A DNA stretch of 64,000 nt from Paenibacillus illinoisensis NBRC 15959 (lineage in GTDB: Bacteria > Bacillota > Bacilli > Paenibacillales > Paenibacillaceae). How positions within the stretch are numbered: position 1 is the stretch's first letter; every line of letters begins with the position of its first letter. The translations under genes were made by a program, and so were the position numbers. The stretch lies in the NCBI RefSeq assembly GCF_004000925.1, contig NZ_BIME01000005.1:1-64000 (forward strand), given 5' to 3'. The notes beneath the pieces were generated by a model. The model saw nothing but the letters and a program-made list of their open reading frames with translations. It had not been told where the DNA came from and made no database searches. Positions 44,923-53,997 of the stretch are shown here, in pieces.

Positions 44923-46056
44923 TTACTGGACAGCGGCGGGATGCTCCAGCGCCTGTCCTGCAGGAACATAGGCATGCCCGAGATCCCGGGCCACCGCCTC
45001 ATACGTAATATGTCCATTCAACACGTTGACCGCGCTGCGAATGGATGCACTGCCGCGAATCGCGGAGGCTGCACCATGGTTGGCCAGCTGCAGCGCATAA
45101 GGCATGGTGGCGTTAGTCAGCGCCACCGTGGATGTGCGCGGCACCGCGCCAGGCATGTTCGCTACCGCGTAATGCACGACACCATGCTTCACGTAAGTCG
45201 GTTCATCGTGGGTCGTAATATGATCTATGGTCTCTACGATTCCACCCTGATCAATAGCGACATCCACAATGACCGAACCGGGTGCCATGGTCTTGACCAT
45301 CTGCTCGCTGACAAGTTTTGGCGCCTTGGCGCCGGGAATCAGCACCGCACAGATCAGCAGATCCGCTTCAGCGACCGCAGCCGCGATGTTGGATGCACTG
45401 GATACCAGCGTATGGATCTGGTTGCCAAATATGTCATCCAGCTGGCGCAGGCGATTCAGATTCAGGTCGAGGATGGTTACGTCCGCTCCGAGACCAATCG
45501 CAATTTTGGCCGCATTGGTACCGACCGTACCACCGCCGATAATGGCTACCTTGCCGCGGCTGACGCCAGGCACGCCGGATAACAGAATGCCTTTGCCACC
45601 TTCGGTTTTCTCCAGCAGCTGTGCCCCGATCTGAGCCGACATCCGTCCGGCAACTTCGCTCATTGGCGTCAGCAAGGGAAGGGTACCATTAACCTCCAGG
45701 GTCTCATACGCAATGGCAGTCACCCGGCTTTCGATGAGGGCTTGGGCCAATGCAGGTTCTGCAGCCAGGTGCAGATACGTGAAGAGAATCAGCCCGGGAC
45801 GAAAAAAGCTATATTCACTTGCCAGAGGTTCTTTGACCTTGATAATCATGTCAGCTTCCGACCAAACGGATTGGGCCTGAGCCTGAATGATTGCCCCGGC
45901 GGCCTCATACTCGCTGTCTGTGAATCCGCTGCCTAATCCTGCGCCCTGCTCAATCATGACTTGATGCCCTGCTCTGACAAAATCAGCCGTTCCGGCAGGA
46001 GTTATGGCTACACGGTTTTCATTATTTTTGATTTCTTTTGGGATACCGATTCTCAT
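44923..46056 (-). CDS. ald: Alanine dehydrogenase
   Basis: A 377-residue NAD-dependent enzyme that interconverts alanine and pyruvate plus ammonia. The start [20 protein letters not shown], the [11 protein letters not shown] segment and IIKVKEP are characteristic, and the NAD-binding motif is [23 protein letters not shown] 46056 gives the normal family length and has GAGG 9 bp upstream. It is divergent from a PucR-family gene that resembles AdeR, the ald activator of Bacillus subtilis. Confidence 0.97.
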   Translation of the reverse strand: MRIGIPKEIKNNENRVAITPAGTADFVRAGHQVMIEQGAGLGSGFTDSEYEAAGAIIQAQAQSVWSEADMIIKVKEPLASEYSFFRPGLILFTYLHLAAEPALAQALIESRVTAIAYETLEVNGTLPLLTPMSEVAGRMSAQIGAQLLEKTEGGKGILLSGVPGVSRGKVAIIGGGTVGTNAAKIAIGLGADVTILDLNLNRLRQLDDIFGNQIHTLVSSASNIAAAVAEADLLICAVLIPGAKAPKLVSEQMVKTMAPGSVIVDVAIDQGGIVETIDHITTHDEPTYVKHGVVHYAVANMPGAVPRTSTVALTNATMPYALQLANHGAASAIRGSASIRSAVNVLNGHITYEAVARDLGHAYVPAGQALEHPAAVQ

Positions 46057-46189
46057 GCCCATGCACCTCGTCCATTTAATGGTTGTCAACTTATACTACA
46101 AGTTTATGACCTGAGTAACTGTTTTGCACCTTACTTAATGTCTATGTTTCAAGGGATTCAATCAACATTATGTCGAAAAGGGCTGTTCA

Positions 46190-46201
46190 GGACATTTGTC
46201 C
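46190..46201. promoter_or_regulatory. Palindrome between ald and its regulator
   Basis: GGACATTTGTCC is a perfect 5-2-5 palindrome (GGACA-tt-TGTCC) just before a TATAAT at 46208 on the plus strand. It is a candidate AdeR-type binding site. Confidence 0.4.
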
Positions 46202-46245
46202 ATGAATTATAATGTAAGAAAAAATAACATTACGAGGGATCGATA

Positions 46246-47916
46246 TTGAGAAATGACCGAGTGTTTACGATAAAGGATCTGTTGGCACGCCCTGTCTTTG
46301 CCAGAGCCCGTCTGGTTGCAGGAAGCGGGGGAACATCCCGTCAGGTTGGATGGGTTCATGTATTGGAGATTACCAATGTCTCTCCGTATGTCAGCCCCCA
46401 TGATCTTATATTATCCACAGGGCTGTGGCTTCAATCGGAAGAGGGGCGTGAAGAATATCTGCTCCAGCTGATTCATAGTGACGCGGCAGGATTGTGTGTG
46501 GAGTTTGGCACCAGCATTCATGGCATTCCCGAACAATTAATTGAACTGGCGGATCAACATCAGTTTCCACTGATTGTATTCGAACAGCCAGTAAGGTTCG
46601 TGGAGATTACGCAGGATATTCATGCTCTGCTCATTAATCATCAGCATCAGCTGCTGAAGAGTCTGGAGGCATACTCCCGTCAGCTGCAGCAGCGGACATT
46701 GCAGAGCACCGACATGTCTGCCGTACTCCATCTGCTTCATGAATACGCAGCCAAACCGGTTGTCTATATTTCGTCCATGGAGCCAGGCAGCTTTGTCCCG
46801 GGTCTTCCCCCGGAGATGGAGCAGGCCATCTATACCTGGTATGAACAGGAAGTAGAGCATTTGGATCTGAACGATTCGGATACGGAACTATGGTTTCGCA
46901 TCGATGAGCAGCACATGCTGCTGTGTCATCCGGTGGTCTGCTTTGGTCAGGTGTTCTCAGCTGTAGGCATGGTGGTGCATCCCTCTGCGCCAGTGGAATA
47001 TCTCAAATTGCTGCTTGATTACACGGCGAAGGCGGCAGCCGCACTGACGCTTCGTTCCCAGTTTCTCGAAGAGAAGATGGTACGCAATCAGAATGAATTA
47101 ATTCAGGACTTGATGAATGGTCATATCCATCAGGAAGAACAGGCACAGACCCGGATGGGACTCCGATTGATGGTGAAGGGACAGTACTGGTTTGCAGGAG
47201 GAGTGATTGAGATTGAGCATCAGCTGAGGGGGACCGGACGTGAACGGATGGAGGCGAATCATCAGGATATTCTGGTTTTGCTAAGATCCTTGTTGAAGAA
47301 GAACAATCTGCCGAGCTTGATCATGTTGAAAAATAACCAGGTCTACCTGTGCTGTGCCAAGGAAGAGAGTGCTGCATCCACCTCCCATAAGCTGGTTAGG
47401 TCCCTCGAAAGCATTATTGGAGATGTAAAACGCTTTGCGAGCCGTAACCTGAAGCAGGTTGCGATATATGCCGGGTTTGGCAAAATTCGCAACCGCTTGA
47501 CCGGTATGCCGGACAGTCTTCAAGAAGCGTATCAGGTTATCGAAGTTTCACGTTCAGTGAGTCGGATGGAACATATTTACTTTTACGAACGTATGGGTAT
47601 ATATCAAATGTTGAAGGCACTTCCTCAATCCTTCCTTCAGCCCTTCGTAGAAGACCATCTCGGTGTGCTGATCGAATACGACCGTGCACATCATCTCCAG
47701 CTTGTGGAGACGCTTGAAGCCTACTTGCGGAATTTTGGTTCCAAGCGTGACGCTGCTGCCCAATTGTTTATACATCGACAGACGTTGTACAACAGATTGG
47801 AGAAGTTGGAAGAGCTGATGGGACCTGGTTATATGGACCAGGGGAGAAGAATATGTCTGGAGATGGCGCTGCTTGCTTACGCGATGATGGAGGATAAACA
47901 GACTTATCAATCTTGA
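46246..47916 (+). CDS. PucR family regulator, probable alanine dehydrogenase activator (AdeR-like)
   Basis: A 556-residue PucR-type regulator: N-terminal PucR domain (FTIKDLLARPVFARARLVAG, VGWVHVLEITNVSPYVSPHD), a central GGDEF-like region (YWFAGGVIEIEHQLRG, YAGFGKIRNRLTGMPDSLQE) and a C-terminal HTH (KRDAAAQLFIHRQTLYNRLE). TTG 46246 is the start, with GAGG 8 bp upstream. Its divergent placement next to ald, as for adeR in Bacillus, makes alanine-responsive activation of ald the likely role. Confidence 0.85.
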   Translation: MRNDRVFTIKDLLARPVFARARLVAGSGGTSRQVGWVHVLEITNVSPYVSPHDLILSTGLWLQSEEGREEYLLQLIHSDAAGLCVEFGTSIHGIPEQLIELADQHQFPLIVFEQPVRFVEITQDIHALLINHQHQLLKSLEAYSRQLQQRTLQSTDMSAVLHLLHEYAAKPVVYISSMEPGSFVPGLPPEMEQAIYTWYEQEVEHLDLNDSDTELWFRIDEQHMLLCHPVVCFGQVFSAVGMVVHPSAPVEYLKLLLDYTAKAAAALTLRSQFLEEKMVRNQNELIQDLMNGHIHQEEQAQTRMGLRLMVKGQYWFAGGVIEIEHQLRGTGRERMEANHQDILVLLRSLLKKNNLPSLIMLKNNQVYLCCAKEESAASTSHKLVRSLESIIGDVKRFASRNLKQVAIYAGFGKIRNRLTGMPDSLQEAYQVIEVSRSVSRMEHIYFYERMGIYQMLKALPQSFLQPFVEDHLGVLIEYDRAHHLQLVETLEAYLRNFGSKRDAAAQLFIHRQTLYNRLEKLEELMGPGYMDQGRRICLEMALLAYAMMEDKQTYQS

Positions 47917-47940
47917 TGGTGGGAAGCATCGGAGTGTGGT

Positions 47941-48222
47941 TTAGTAGTTTTTGCCGATACGGCGGGATGGACGCAGCTGTGGCAGTATCGAACGACCAGA
48001 CATAGAACGCCTGCCGCGAAAGAGTTTGGGTTGACCTGTTGAGGGAGCGAGTGATAATGATGTGGGGGTTGCCAATCGGTACGGAGGTGACGTTCGATCA
48101 GAACGACCCTCTGCCTCAGTCTCATGGGATAGAAATCCGTGTTCCTTCAACCAATCAGCCAGCTTTTCATGTTGGATTCCGAGTTGTCCGCTCAGATTAC
48201 AGATATCGAGTTCTTTTCTCAC
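47941..48222 (-). CDS. Small basic hypothetical protein
   Basis: A 93-residue frame read from GTG 48222 with AAAGGCGG 6 bp upstream. The first 35 residues look like an HTH (LDICNLSGQLGIQHEKLADW, LKEHGFLSH); the rest is basic, Ser/Pro-rich and probably disordered. An overlapping plus-strand frame (48039-48278) lacks a ribosome site. I do not recognise a family, so this call rests on the start signal and the HTH-like part. Confidence 0.42.
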   Translation of the reverse strand: MRKELDICNLSGQLGIQHEKLADWLKEHGFLSHETEAEGRSDRTSPPYRLATPTSLSLAPSTGQPKLFRGRRSMSGRSILPQLRPSRRIGKNY

Positions 48223-48278
48223 ACAAATCCGCCTTTCCTGGAATCATTATGGTTTTGGAAGGGAAGCAAGGAGTTTGA

Positions 48279-48591
48279 GATCGGTAAGTGCTTATGTACT
48301 TCAGCATCAGGTATAGGCAAATGCGAATAGATTGGTGTGCTCGATTGGCGGAACAGTTAATTAAGTTTATGCAATGGTAAGAGATTATAGAAAATAAAGC
48401 GCATGTATACCGTGTTAAACGTTTGCATGATGCTGTTTGGAACCTATCAATAATTTAGCCTTCTTCAAGATTTTATCATTTCATAGGTTAGTGCGCGTCT
48501 CAATATAGTCTCATTTTGCAAGGGAATGGCGATATTGAGCATTTGGATAATGCTAGAGTAAAACTATCAGTATCTAGTACGGAGGGCGCAA
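48279..48591. other. AT-rich intergenic region
   Basis: No coding frame with a ribosome site or clear RNA structure. It contains the promoter region of the STAND gene; no convincing -35/-10 pair stands out. Confidence 0.45.
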
Positions 48592-50667
48592 ATGGGAAAC
48601 AGTAGTGAGGTACAAAGCGATAGACACTATGACCGTGGCAAACGTTTTGTAGGACGAGTCAAGGAATTAATGATTCTAGATCGCTGGTTTAACCATCCGG
48701 AAGCACCTTTGACCATTTTTTCGGTAACGGGAATGGGAGGGATCGGGAAATCCTCCCTGCTCTCGGAGATGTTGTCGGTATCACGTAATCGGGGGGCTAC
48801 GTCCATATGGATGGATGGCAGATCCTGTGGTTCAACCCCCGCGGTCTTTCTGGAGTATCTGTCCTCGACCTTGGGATTGGAAACGCTGGGGAGTGAAGGG
48901 CTTCTCCGCCCGCTTAGCCGATTGAGTGAGACGTCGGTTCACAAGAGACTGGTCATTGCGGTGGATAACTATGAAGAACTTGCTTTGCTGGAAAGTTGGT
49001 TTATGGAGGTTTTCGTCAATAAACTCTCCTCCAGTGGAGTGCTGATCATACTGGCCTCACGATCCGAACCGGCTACGGCATGGCGAATGCATCCCCGCTT
49101 GAGGCAGCACTTGGTGCAGATGCCGCTTCAGCATTTTTCGAATGAAGAAGTATCGGAGTTCATAGCTGGTGCAGGACTGGTGAATGTCAGCATCGCAGGC
49201 ACGATTGCACGAATGACGGATGGGCATCCGTTTGGACTTGCCCTTGCGGTGGAAGCTGCCGATCATCGGCGAAACGTACCTCTTGCGGAATGGGCCGAGC
49301 TGTCCTATATGATCAGTGCGCGCTTATTGCTCGAATTGACGCTTCCAAGCCTGCATCCCATGATTGAGGTGCTCACGCTGCTCGAAACCGCCAATCAGGA
49401 ATTGTTATCCTCTGTTCTGCAAACGGAAGTGACGCTCGGCGAATATCTGGCGCTGAAACGAATGTCATTCATCCGCTCCGTTCCGGATGGCCTGGCGCTG
49501 CATGACCTGGCCAGAGTACATCTGCTTCGGGACTTTCGTCAGCGTGAACCGCAGCGGCTGCAAGCCATGCGGGTACGTATCGCGAGCTTGTTGCTGCCCC
49601 TGCATGCACAGGCCGGACCACATGAGCAGCGGCAGATTGCCCGGAGAATGCTCCTGCTCTGTCAGGAATCCATGCTTCAGCATCGGAAATATGCAGATGT
49701 ATCCACGGAGGCCTTCTTTTCACCCCTGGAGGTCATGCGAGAAGGAGACCTGCCCTTGCTGCACAGCTTATTGGAGGAATGGTGCGAATACAGTGTGGAG
49801 CCGTGGCAGGCTGACCCTTATCGCCCATTTCTGGATGAGCTGGCACAGCGTTACCCTGAAGGAATTGTGCTGATGCGTGATCAGAACGGGGAGCCTATTG
49901 CCATGTTTATTACGGTACTTGTCCACCGGGAGAGCAGTGAGATGCTGTTAAGATATTTTCCGGCGGAAATGGAGGAATGCTTTAGCCCGCAGGAACTCGC
50001 GTGTGACCCGGATCAGACGGATACTCATTTTGCCGTACTGGTTGCTGCCCGTGATAACGTACCCGGATACAGACGTGAAGAGCTCGTGGGCTACATGTCG
50101 CTGGACAGGCTATCCCTTCTGGGTGATGGAGCAAGAGTCATGCTGGTGGCGACCAATCCGAATCTGAAGCTGTTTTTACAGAGCATCGGTTTTCGGATGA
50201 GAAGAACGCGTACACGTATCTGTGACCGATATGAGGATCAGGCTGATGTCATGGACCTGGATTTGCGAAATGGATTATTTGGAGAATGGGTTATGTCCTT
50301 GCTGGATCCCGAGAAACAAGGGAGCAGGTTGCCATATGAAGCAACGAGTGAGGGGGCGGATGGGGTCCTGTGGTCTGAGTCGGATCTGCGAAAAATGCTG
50401 GCGCATTTGCACTCCCCGGGTGAACTGCAAACGTATGCTGCGCGTGTGAGTGGTGTGAGAGACGGGATACAGCTGCAGATGCACGTGCTGGATCTTCTGG
50501 AGGGGCGCGCACACGGAATTTCCCAGCAGGATCAGATGCTCCTCTATGCAGCTTACTGGACTCATGCGGGTAACCCAACGGCCGCAGCCCAGGCCTGCTC
50601 CATGAGCCGGGCCACGTTTTACCGCCATTTGCGAACCGCACTGATTCGTCTTGCACGAGTGTTATAA
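48592..50667 (+). CDS. STAND-type ATPase regulator with GNAT-like segment and C-terminal HTH
   Basis: A 691-residue multidomain protein. Residues 19-300 form a P-loop STAND/NB-ARC-like module: FVGRVKEL, Walker A VTGMGGIGKSS at 46-55, Walker B RLVIAVDNYE near 120, an ILASRSEP sensor near 155 and HPFGLALAVEAA near 210. Residues about 430-560 have a GNAT-like pattern (GEPIAMFITVLV, then VGYMSLDRLSLL, VATNPNLKLFLQSIGFRMRR). The last 40 residues form an HTH (TAAAQACSMSRATFYRHLRT). GGAGG lies before ATG 48592. It looks like a signal-responsive regulator, related in plan to MalT-type proteins, but the family is not known to me. Confidence 0.7.
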   Translation: MGNSSEVQSDRHYDRGKRFVGRVKELMILDRWFNHPEAPLTIFSVTGMGGIGKSSLLSEMLSVSRNRGATSIWMDGRSCGSTPAVFLEYLSSTLGLETLGSEGLLRPLSRLSETSVHKRLVIAVDNYEELALLESWFMEVFVNKLSSSGVLIILASRSEPATAWRMHPRLRQHLVQMPLQHFSNEEVSEFIAGAGLVNVSIAGTIARMTDGHPFGLALAVEAADHRRNVPLAEWAELSYMISARLLLELTLPSLHPMIEVLTLLETANQELLSSVLQTEVTLGEYLALKRMSFIRSVPDGLALHDLARVHLLRDFRQREPQRLQAMRVRIASLLLPLHAQAGPHEQRQIARRMLLLCQESMLQHRKYADVSTEAFFSPLEVMREGDLPLLHSLLEEWCEYSVEPWQADPYRPFLDELAQRYPEGIVLMRDQNGEPIAMFITVLVHRESSEMLLRYFPAEMEECFSPQELACDPDQTDTHFAVLVAARDNVPGYRREELVGYMSLDRLSLLGDGARVMLVATNPNLKLFLQSIGFRMRRTRTRICDRYEDQADVMDLDLRNGLFGEWVMSLLDPEKQGSRLPYEATSEGADGVLWSESDLRKMLAHLHSPGELQTYAARVSGVRDGIQLQMHVLDLLEGRAHGISQQDQMLLYAAYWTHAGNPTAAAQACSMSRATFYRHLRTALIRLARVL

Positions 50668-50700
50668 ACGGAATGGATCATGAAATACAGAAGAGGCTGG

Positions 50701-52383
50701 TCATAGACCAAGCCTCTTCATTCGGTTATAGAGCGTGGCTCTGGAGATGCCTAGCTGCCTAGCGAGTGTACGCTTATTGCCACCTGCCGAGATCAGACAC
50801 TGACGCAGGAGATTCGCTTCATATGAATCCAGCCTTTCCTGATAAGACAGGGGGGAGACTTCGAAGGACTCGCTCTCGTTTCCTTTGGCAATGGTATCCG
50901 GAGATTCGCTTGTTGATGAGAGCGTAGGTTGTACCGGTATGACATGCAGCAATGCAGTCTCATCCGCCGTGGAGGAGTGAGGCTGTACCAATGAGGTAAG
51001 GGATTCCGGCAAATATTCCGCCTTGACCTCACCATCCGTTGTAAGAATGGTAATGCGTTCTATCACATTGCGAAGCTCTCGTACATTACCTGGCCATTCG
51101 TAGCTGAACAGCAGCTTGAATACTTCGGGAGGAACGAGTTCAATGTGACGGTTATAGAGCAGGGAGAACTCCTGAAGGAACGTCTGGGTCAGTTCATATA
51201 TATCTTCCTTGCGCATGCGCAGAGGAGGGATGATGAGATTGATGACATTCAGGCGATAGTATAGATCTTCCCGAAACTGGTTTTTGGCAATCATGCCCAT
51301 CAAATTCTGGTTGGTTGCAGCGATAATTCGGCAATTCGCCTGTTTCATGCGTGTTCCGCCAACAGGGAAGTAGCTTTTTTCCTGAAGGACCCGCAGCAGC
51401 TTCACCTGCAATTCCAGCGGCATTTCGCCGATCTCATCCAGGAAGAGCGTACCGCCTTCGGCCAGTTCAATTTTCCCCTTTTTCCCTTTGGGATCAGCAC
51501 CGGAAAATGCCCCTTTTTCATAACCAAACAACTCACTTTCGAACAATGAAGCGGGAATGGCACCGCAGTTGATGGCGATAAAAGGGGCGGATGGCGACTC
51601 GCGCAGGTCATGAATGGCTTTGGCAAACAACTCCTTGCCTGTTCCGCTTTCACCCAGTATGAGCACGGTGGCTGAAGTACTACTAATCTTGCGTATGGTC
51701 TCGAGACACTGTTTAATGACCGGACTACTCCCTTTGATTCCCGCGAACGGGTCGGAATCCGGACGAAGCCGCGCCACGGCCTTCTCCAGGTGCTGGACTT
51801 TCGATGTCATATGTAACAGTTCCTGATGCAGGCGGATTTCAGTTGTTATGTCCACTTCGGCAGCTACCGCACCCACGATACGTCCATCAAGAACCACTGG
51901 ACGTGCATTGATGAGAGCGAACAGATCCGGACGGGGCTGGTGCTGTTTACGGTAGACCGTGTCGCCCGTGTACAACGTTTTGAGCGATTGAAGCCGATCA
52001 GGCGGGAAGAAGTCTGCTGCCGGCTGTCCGATAATGTCTTCTTTGTTAATCGAGAAAACACGCTCTGCATCCGTAGTCCAGTAAGCCACCTTGGCTTCTT
52101 CATTAATCAGGGTAAGGGCTGTACCTGCCGTTTCAATGGTGGTTTCAAAATAAGCCTCCATGAGGCGATAGGCATGCAGCATGTGCTGCAAAACATCAGT
52201 TACTTCAATATATCCAACAGGGGAGCCTTCATCCTGGATCAACAGGTGGGGGCTTTCGCTAAAATAGGGAATGGCTTCGGGCAGTGCAGTAGACGAAGAA
52301 ATAACAGGCATGTTCGTACTATCTGTTAGAATACTCAGGTCTGTCCGCAGAAGGGACATTACATCTGGAAGCAAATGTTTCAT
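50701..52383 (-). CDS. Sigma-54-dependent activator, RocR-like, of proline catabolism
   Basis: A 560-residue bacterial enhancer-binding protein: an N-terminal sensory part with a PAS domain around residues 95-200 (AYWTTDAERVFSINKEDIIG, GAVAAEVDIT), the AAA+ domain (Walker A GESGTGKE, sigma-54 contact loop GAFSGA, Walker B TLFLDEIGEM, YRLNVINLIIPPLRMRKEDI) and a Fis-type HTH (NKRTLARQLGISRATLYNRM). The contact loop has Ser for Thr in GAFTGA. ATG 52383 has GAGGTG upstream. It lies beside two genes with -24/-12 promoters and the rpoN gene, so it should drive proline and perhaps aspartate use. Confidence 0.92.
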   Translation of the reverse strand: MKHLLPDVMSLLRTDLSILTDSTNMPVISSSTALPEAIPYFSESPHLLIQDEGSPVGYIEVTDVLQHMLHAYRLMEAYFETTIETAGTALTLINEEAKVAYWTTDAERVFSINKEDIIGQPAADFFPPDRLQSLKTLYTGDTVYRKQHQPRPDLFALINARPVVLDGRIVGAVAAEVDITTEIRLHQELLHMTSKVQHLEKAVARLRPDSDPFAGIKGSSPVIKQCLETIRKISSTSATVLILGESGTGKELFAKAIHDLRESPSAPFIAINCGAIPASLFESELFGYEKGAFSGADPKGKKGKIELAEGGTLFLDEIGEMPLELQVKLLRVLQEKSYFPVGGTRMKQANCRIIAATNQNLMGMIAKNQFREDLYYRLNVINLIIPPLRMRKEDIYELTQTFLQEFSLLYNRHIELVPPEVFKLLFSYEWPGNVRELRNVIERITILTTDGEVKAEYLPESLTSLVQPHSSTADETALLHVIPVQPTLSSTSESPDTIAKGNESESFEVSPLSYQERLDSYEANLLRQCLISAGGNKRTLARQLGISRATLYNRMKRLGL

Positions 52384-52811
52384 CCGTTTCACCTCGGGTT
52401 CGAGCATGATAATCAGAGACGACACTTGTGTGCCATGACTTGCAATGCGAATCGTTGAGCAGCAATAAAGTGATCTTAACGATAAAGAATGGTTAGCCCT
52501 ATTATAGCGGCACAAATAAGTTGTGTATATATTTTTTGACATGAGGTGTAGGTGTTATAAGGAGGATTAAATAATATATAAAGTAATTAGATTAGTATAC
52601 GCTTACATACGGATATGTTGCTTCTCTACGCAACTGTTCCTAAATAGTCTGAGCATTTGAAGTCATAGGGAGGTGAAGTTATATGACACCAAGCTGGTGG
52701 TCACTATTTGTTGAACATTCATTAGTGTCTTAAATATTGGACATTTCAATTTGGGGTTTCTTATTTTTTAGACATTGTGGTGTAGAAGGGGAACATAAGA
52801 GAGAGTGGGAT
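52384..52811. other. Intergenic region with a tiny possible ORF
   Basis: It includes the promoter region of the RocR-like gene and, at 52683-52733, a 16-codon frame (MTPSWWSLFVEHSLVS) preceded by AGGGAGG at 9 bp. Whether this peptide is made is unknown. Nothing else is evident. Confidence 0.45.
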
Positions 52812-52852
52812 AAAAAAACCATGCGACCTGAGAAAACAGGGATCACATGGTT
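52812..52852 (-). terminator. Terminator of the proline dehydrogenase gene
   Basis: AACCATG and CATGGTT close a stem with an inner CTG/CAG pairing, followed on the minus strand by a run of T. Confidence 0.8.
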
Positions 52853-52873
52853 CCATATGAGTAGGGAAGTCGA

Positions 52874-53797
52874 TTATCTAAACATGTTTTTGACGACCAT
52901 CCAGAGATTGGCCGGCTTCTCGGCAAGGCGGCGAGTGTAATACGGATACCACATCGTTCCATAGGGTACATAACAGCGAATGCGATAACCTTCCCGTGCA
53001 AGTCGTTCCTGTTCGCTCATGCGCAGCCCGTACAGCATCTGGAATTCAAACGCATCTGGGGATATACCACGGTCCTTGGCATACTGTTTAGTCCACGAGA
53101 TAATGTGATCATCATGCGAAGCGACCGCTGTGTAAACACCCTGATCCAGATGCTGGCGGATCATGGATTTGAATTGATCAATGACTTCGGAAGCATTCTG
53201 ATATGCTACGGCTGCGGGCTCTTTGTAAGCGCCTTTGACGAGGCGAAGCCGAATGCCTTCACGAATCATGTCCCGTGTATCCTGTTCGGTACGATACAGA
53301 TAGGCTTGCAGTACAGTTCCTGTGTTATCAAGTCCTTCTGCATGCAAGCGGCGGACAATATCCAGCGTAGCCTGGGTGAATGGGCTGTCCTCCATATCAA
53401 TTCGGACAAACAAATCATGCAGCTTCGCCTGTGCCGCTACGGATCGGATATTCCGGTAACCCTCCTCCGGGTCGAGCGTAAGGCCCATCTGGGTTGGCTT
53501 CAGGGATACGTTAGAGTCTGCTCCTTGGCGAGCTATGCCTTCCACGAGTCTTATATATTCATCACGATACTGGGCAGCCTCGCTCAACCTTGTGATGCCT
53601 TCCCCGAGATGATCCAGTGTTGCCATAATGCCTTTGTTGTTAAGGACCCGAATCTCCTCCAGTGCCTCCTCCAGTGTGCTGCCAGCGATAAACTTGCCTG
53701 CCAGCTTTTTGCCGTATTTGATGGACAGATTCTCCACAGCTTTATTGCCTGCAACGGTCAGCAGTGTTTTACGATACATTTCCGTTCCAATACTCAC
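52874..53797 (-). CDS. putB: Proline dehydrogenase
   Basis: A 307-residue monofunctional PRODH that oxidises proline to pyrroline-5-carboxylate with FAD. Family blocks are visible: VSLKPTQMGLTLDP, DLFVRIDMEDS, LQAYLYRTEQDTRDMI, RLVKGAYKEP, ASHDDHIISW, FEFQMLYGLR and RCYVPYGTMWYPYYTRRLAE, including the flavin- and substrate-binding arginines of the last helix. GTG 53797 has AAGGAGG 8 bp upstream. Transcription is from the sigma-54 promoter at 53843-53859, divergent from P5C dehydrogenase. Confidence 0.95.
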   Translation of the reverse strand: MSIGTEMYRKTLLTVAGNKAVENLSIKYGKKLAGKFIAGSTLEEALEEIRVLNNKGIMATLDHLGEGITRLSEAAQYRDEYIRLVEGIARQGADSNVSLKPTQMGLTLDPEEGYRNIRSVAAQAKLHDLFVRIDMEDSPFTQATLDIVRRLHAEGLDNTGTVLQAYLYRTEQDTRDMIREGIRLRLVKGAYKEPAAVAYQNASEVIDQFKSMIRQHLDQGVYTAVASHDDHIISWTKQYAKDRGISPDAFEFQMLYGLRMSEQERLAREGYRIRCYVPYGTMWYPYYTRRLAEKPANLWMVVKNMFR

Positions 53798-53842
53798 GCC
53801 AGTTTCCTCCTTAGGGATCATGCTTCTTATAGCCGTTTAATG

Positions 53843-53859
53843 AAGCAAGAATCGTGCCA
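53843..53859 (-). promoter_or_regulatory. Sigma-54 (-24/-12) promoter of proline dehydrogenase
   Basis: On the minus strand TGGCACGATTCTTGCTT matches the consensus TGGCACG-N4-TTGCW with the GG and GC elements at exact spacing, 46 bp before the start codon. Confidence 0.9.
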
Positions 53860-53899
53860 GATCATTTATTTTATTAAAATATTCATTCTTCATCGGAGT

Positions 53900-53916
53900 T
53901 GGCACGGATCTTGCTA
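53900..53916 (+). promoter_or_regulatory. Sigma-54 (-24/-12) promoter of P5C dehydrogenase
   Basis: TGGCACGGATCTTGCTA is a near-perfect -24/-12 element. It faces away from the proline dehydrogenase promoter, with only 40 bp of AT-rich DNA between the two. Confidence 0.92.
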
Positions 53917-53997
53917 CATATATTGGGTGAGAGTGAAATAGCATGGTAAATCAGGCGAGCAGCCAGCGATTCCAACATCCTGAAGGAGGAATTATTC

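Noticed and set aside
48039..48278. 79-codon plus-strand frame overlapping the small minus-strand gene
   Set aside because: No ribosome site; the minus-strand frame has AAAGGCGG and an HTH-like start.
52737..52940. 67-codon plus-strand frame beginning MDISIWGFLFF
   Set aside because: It runs through the terminator and into the antisense of proline dehydrogenase.
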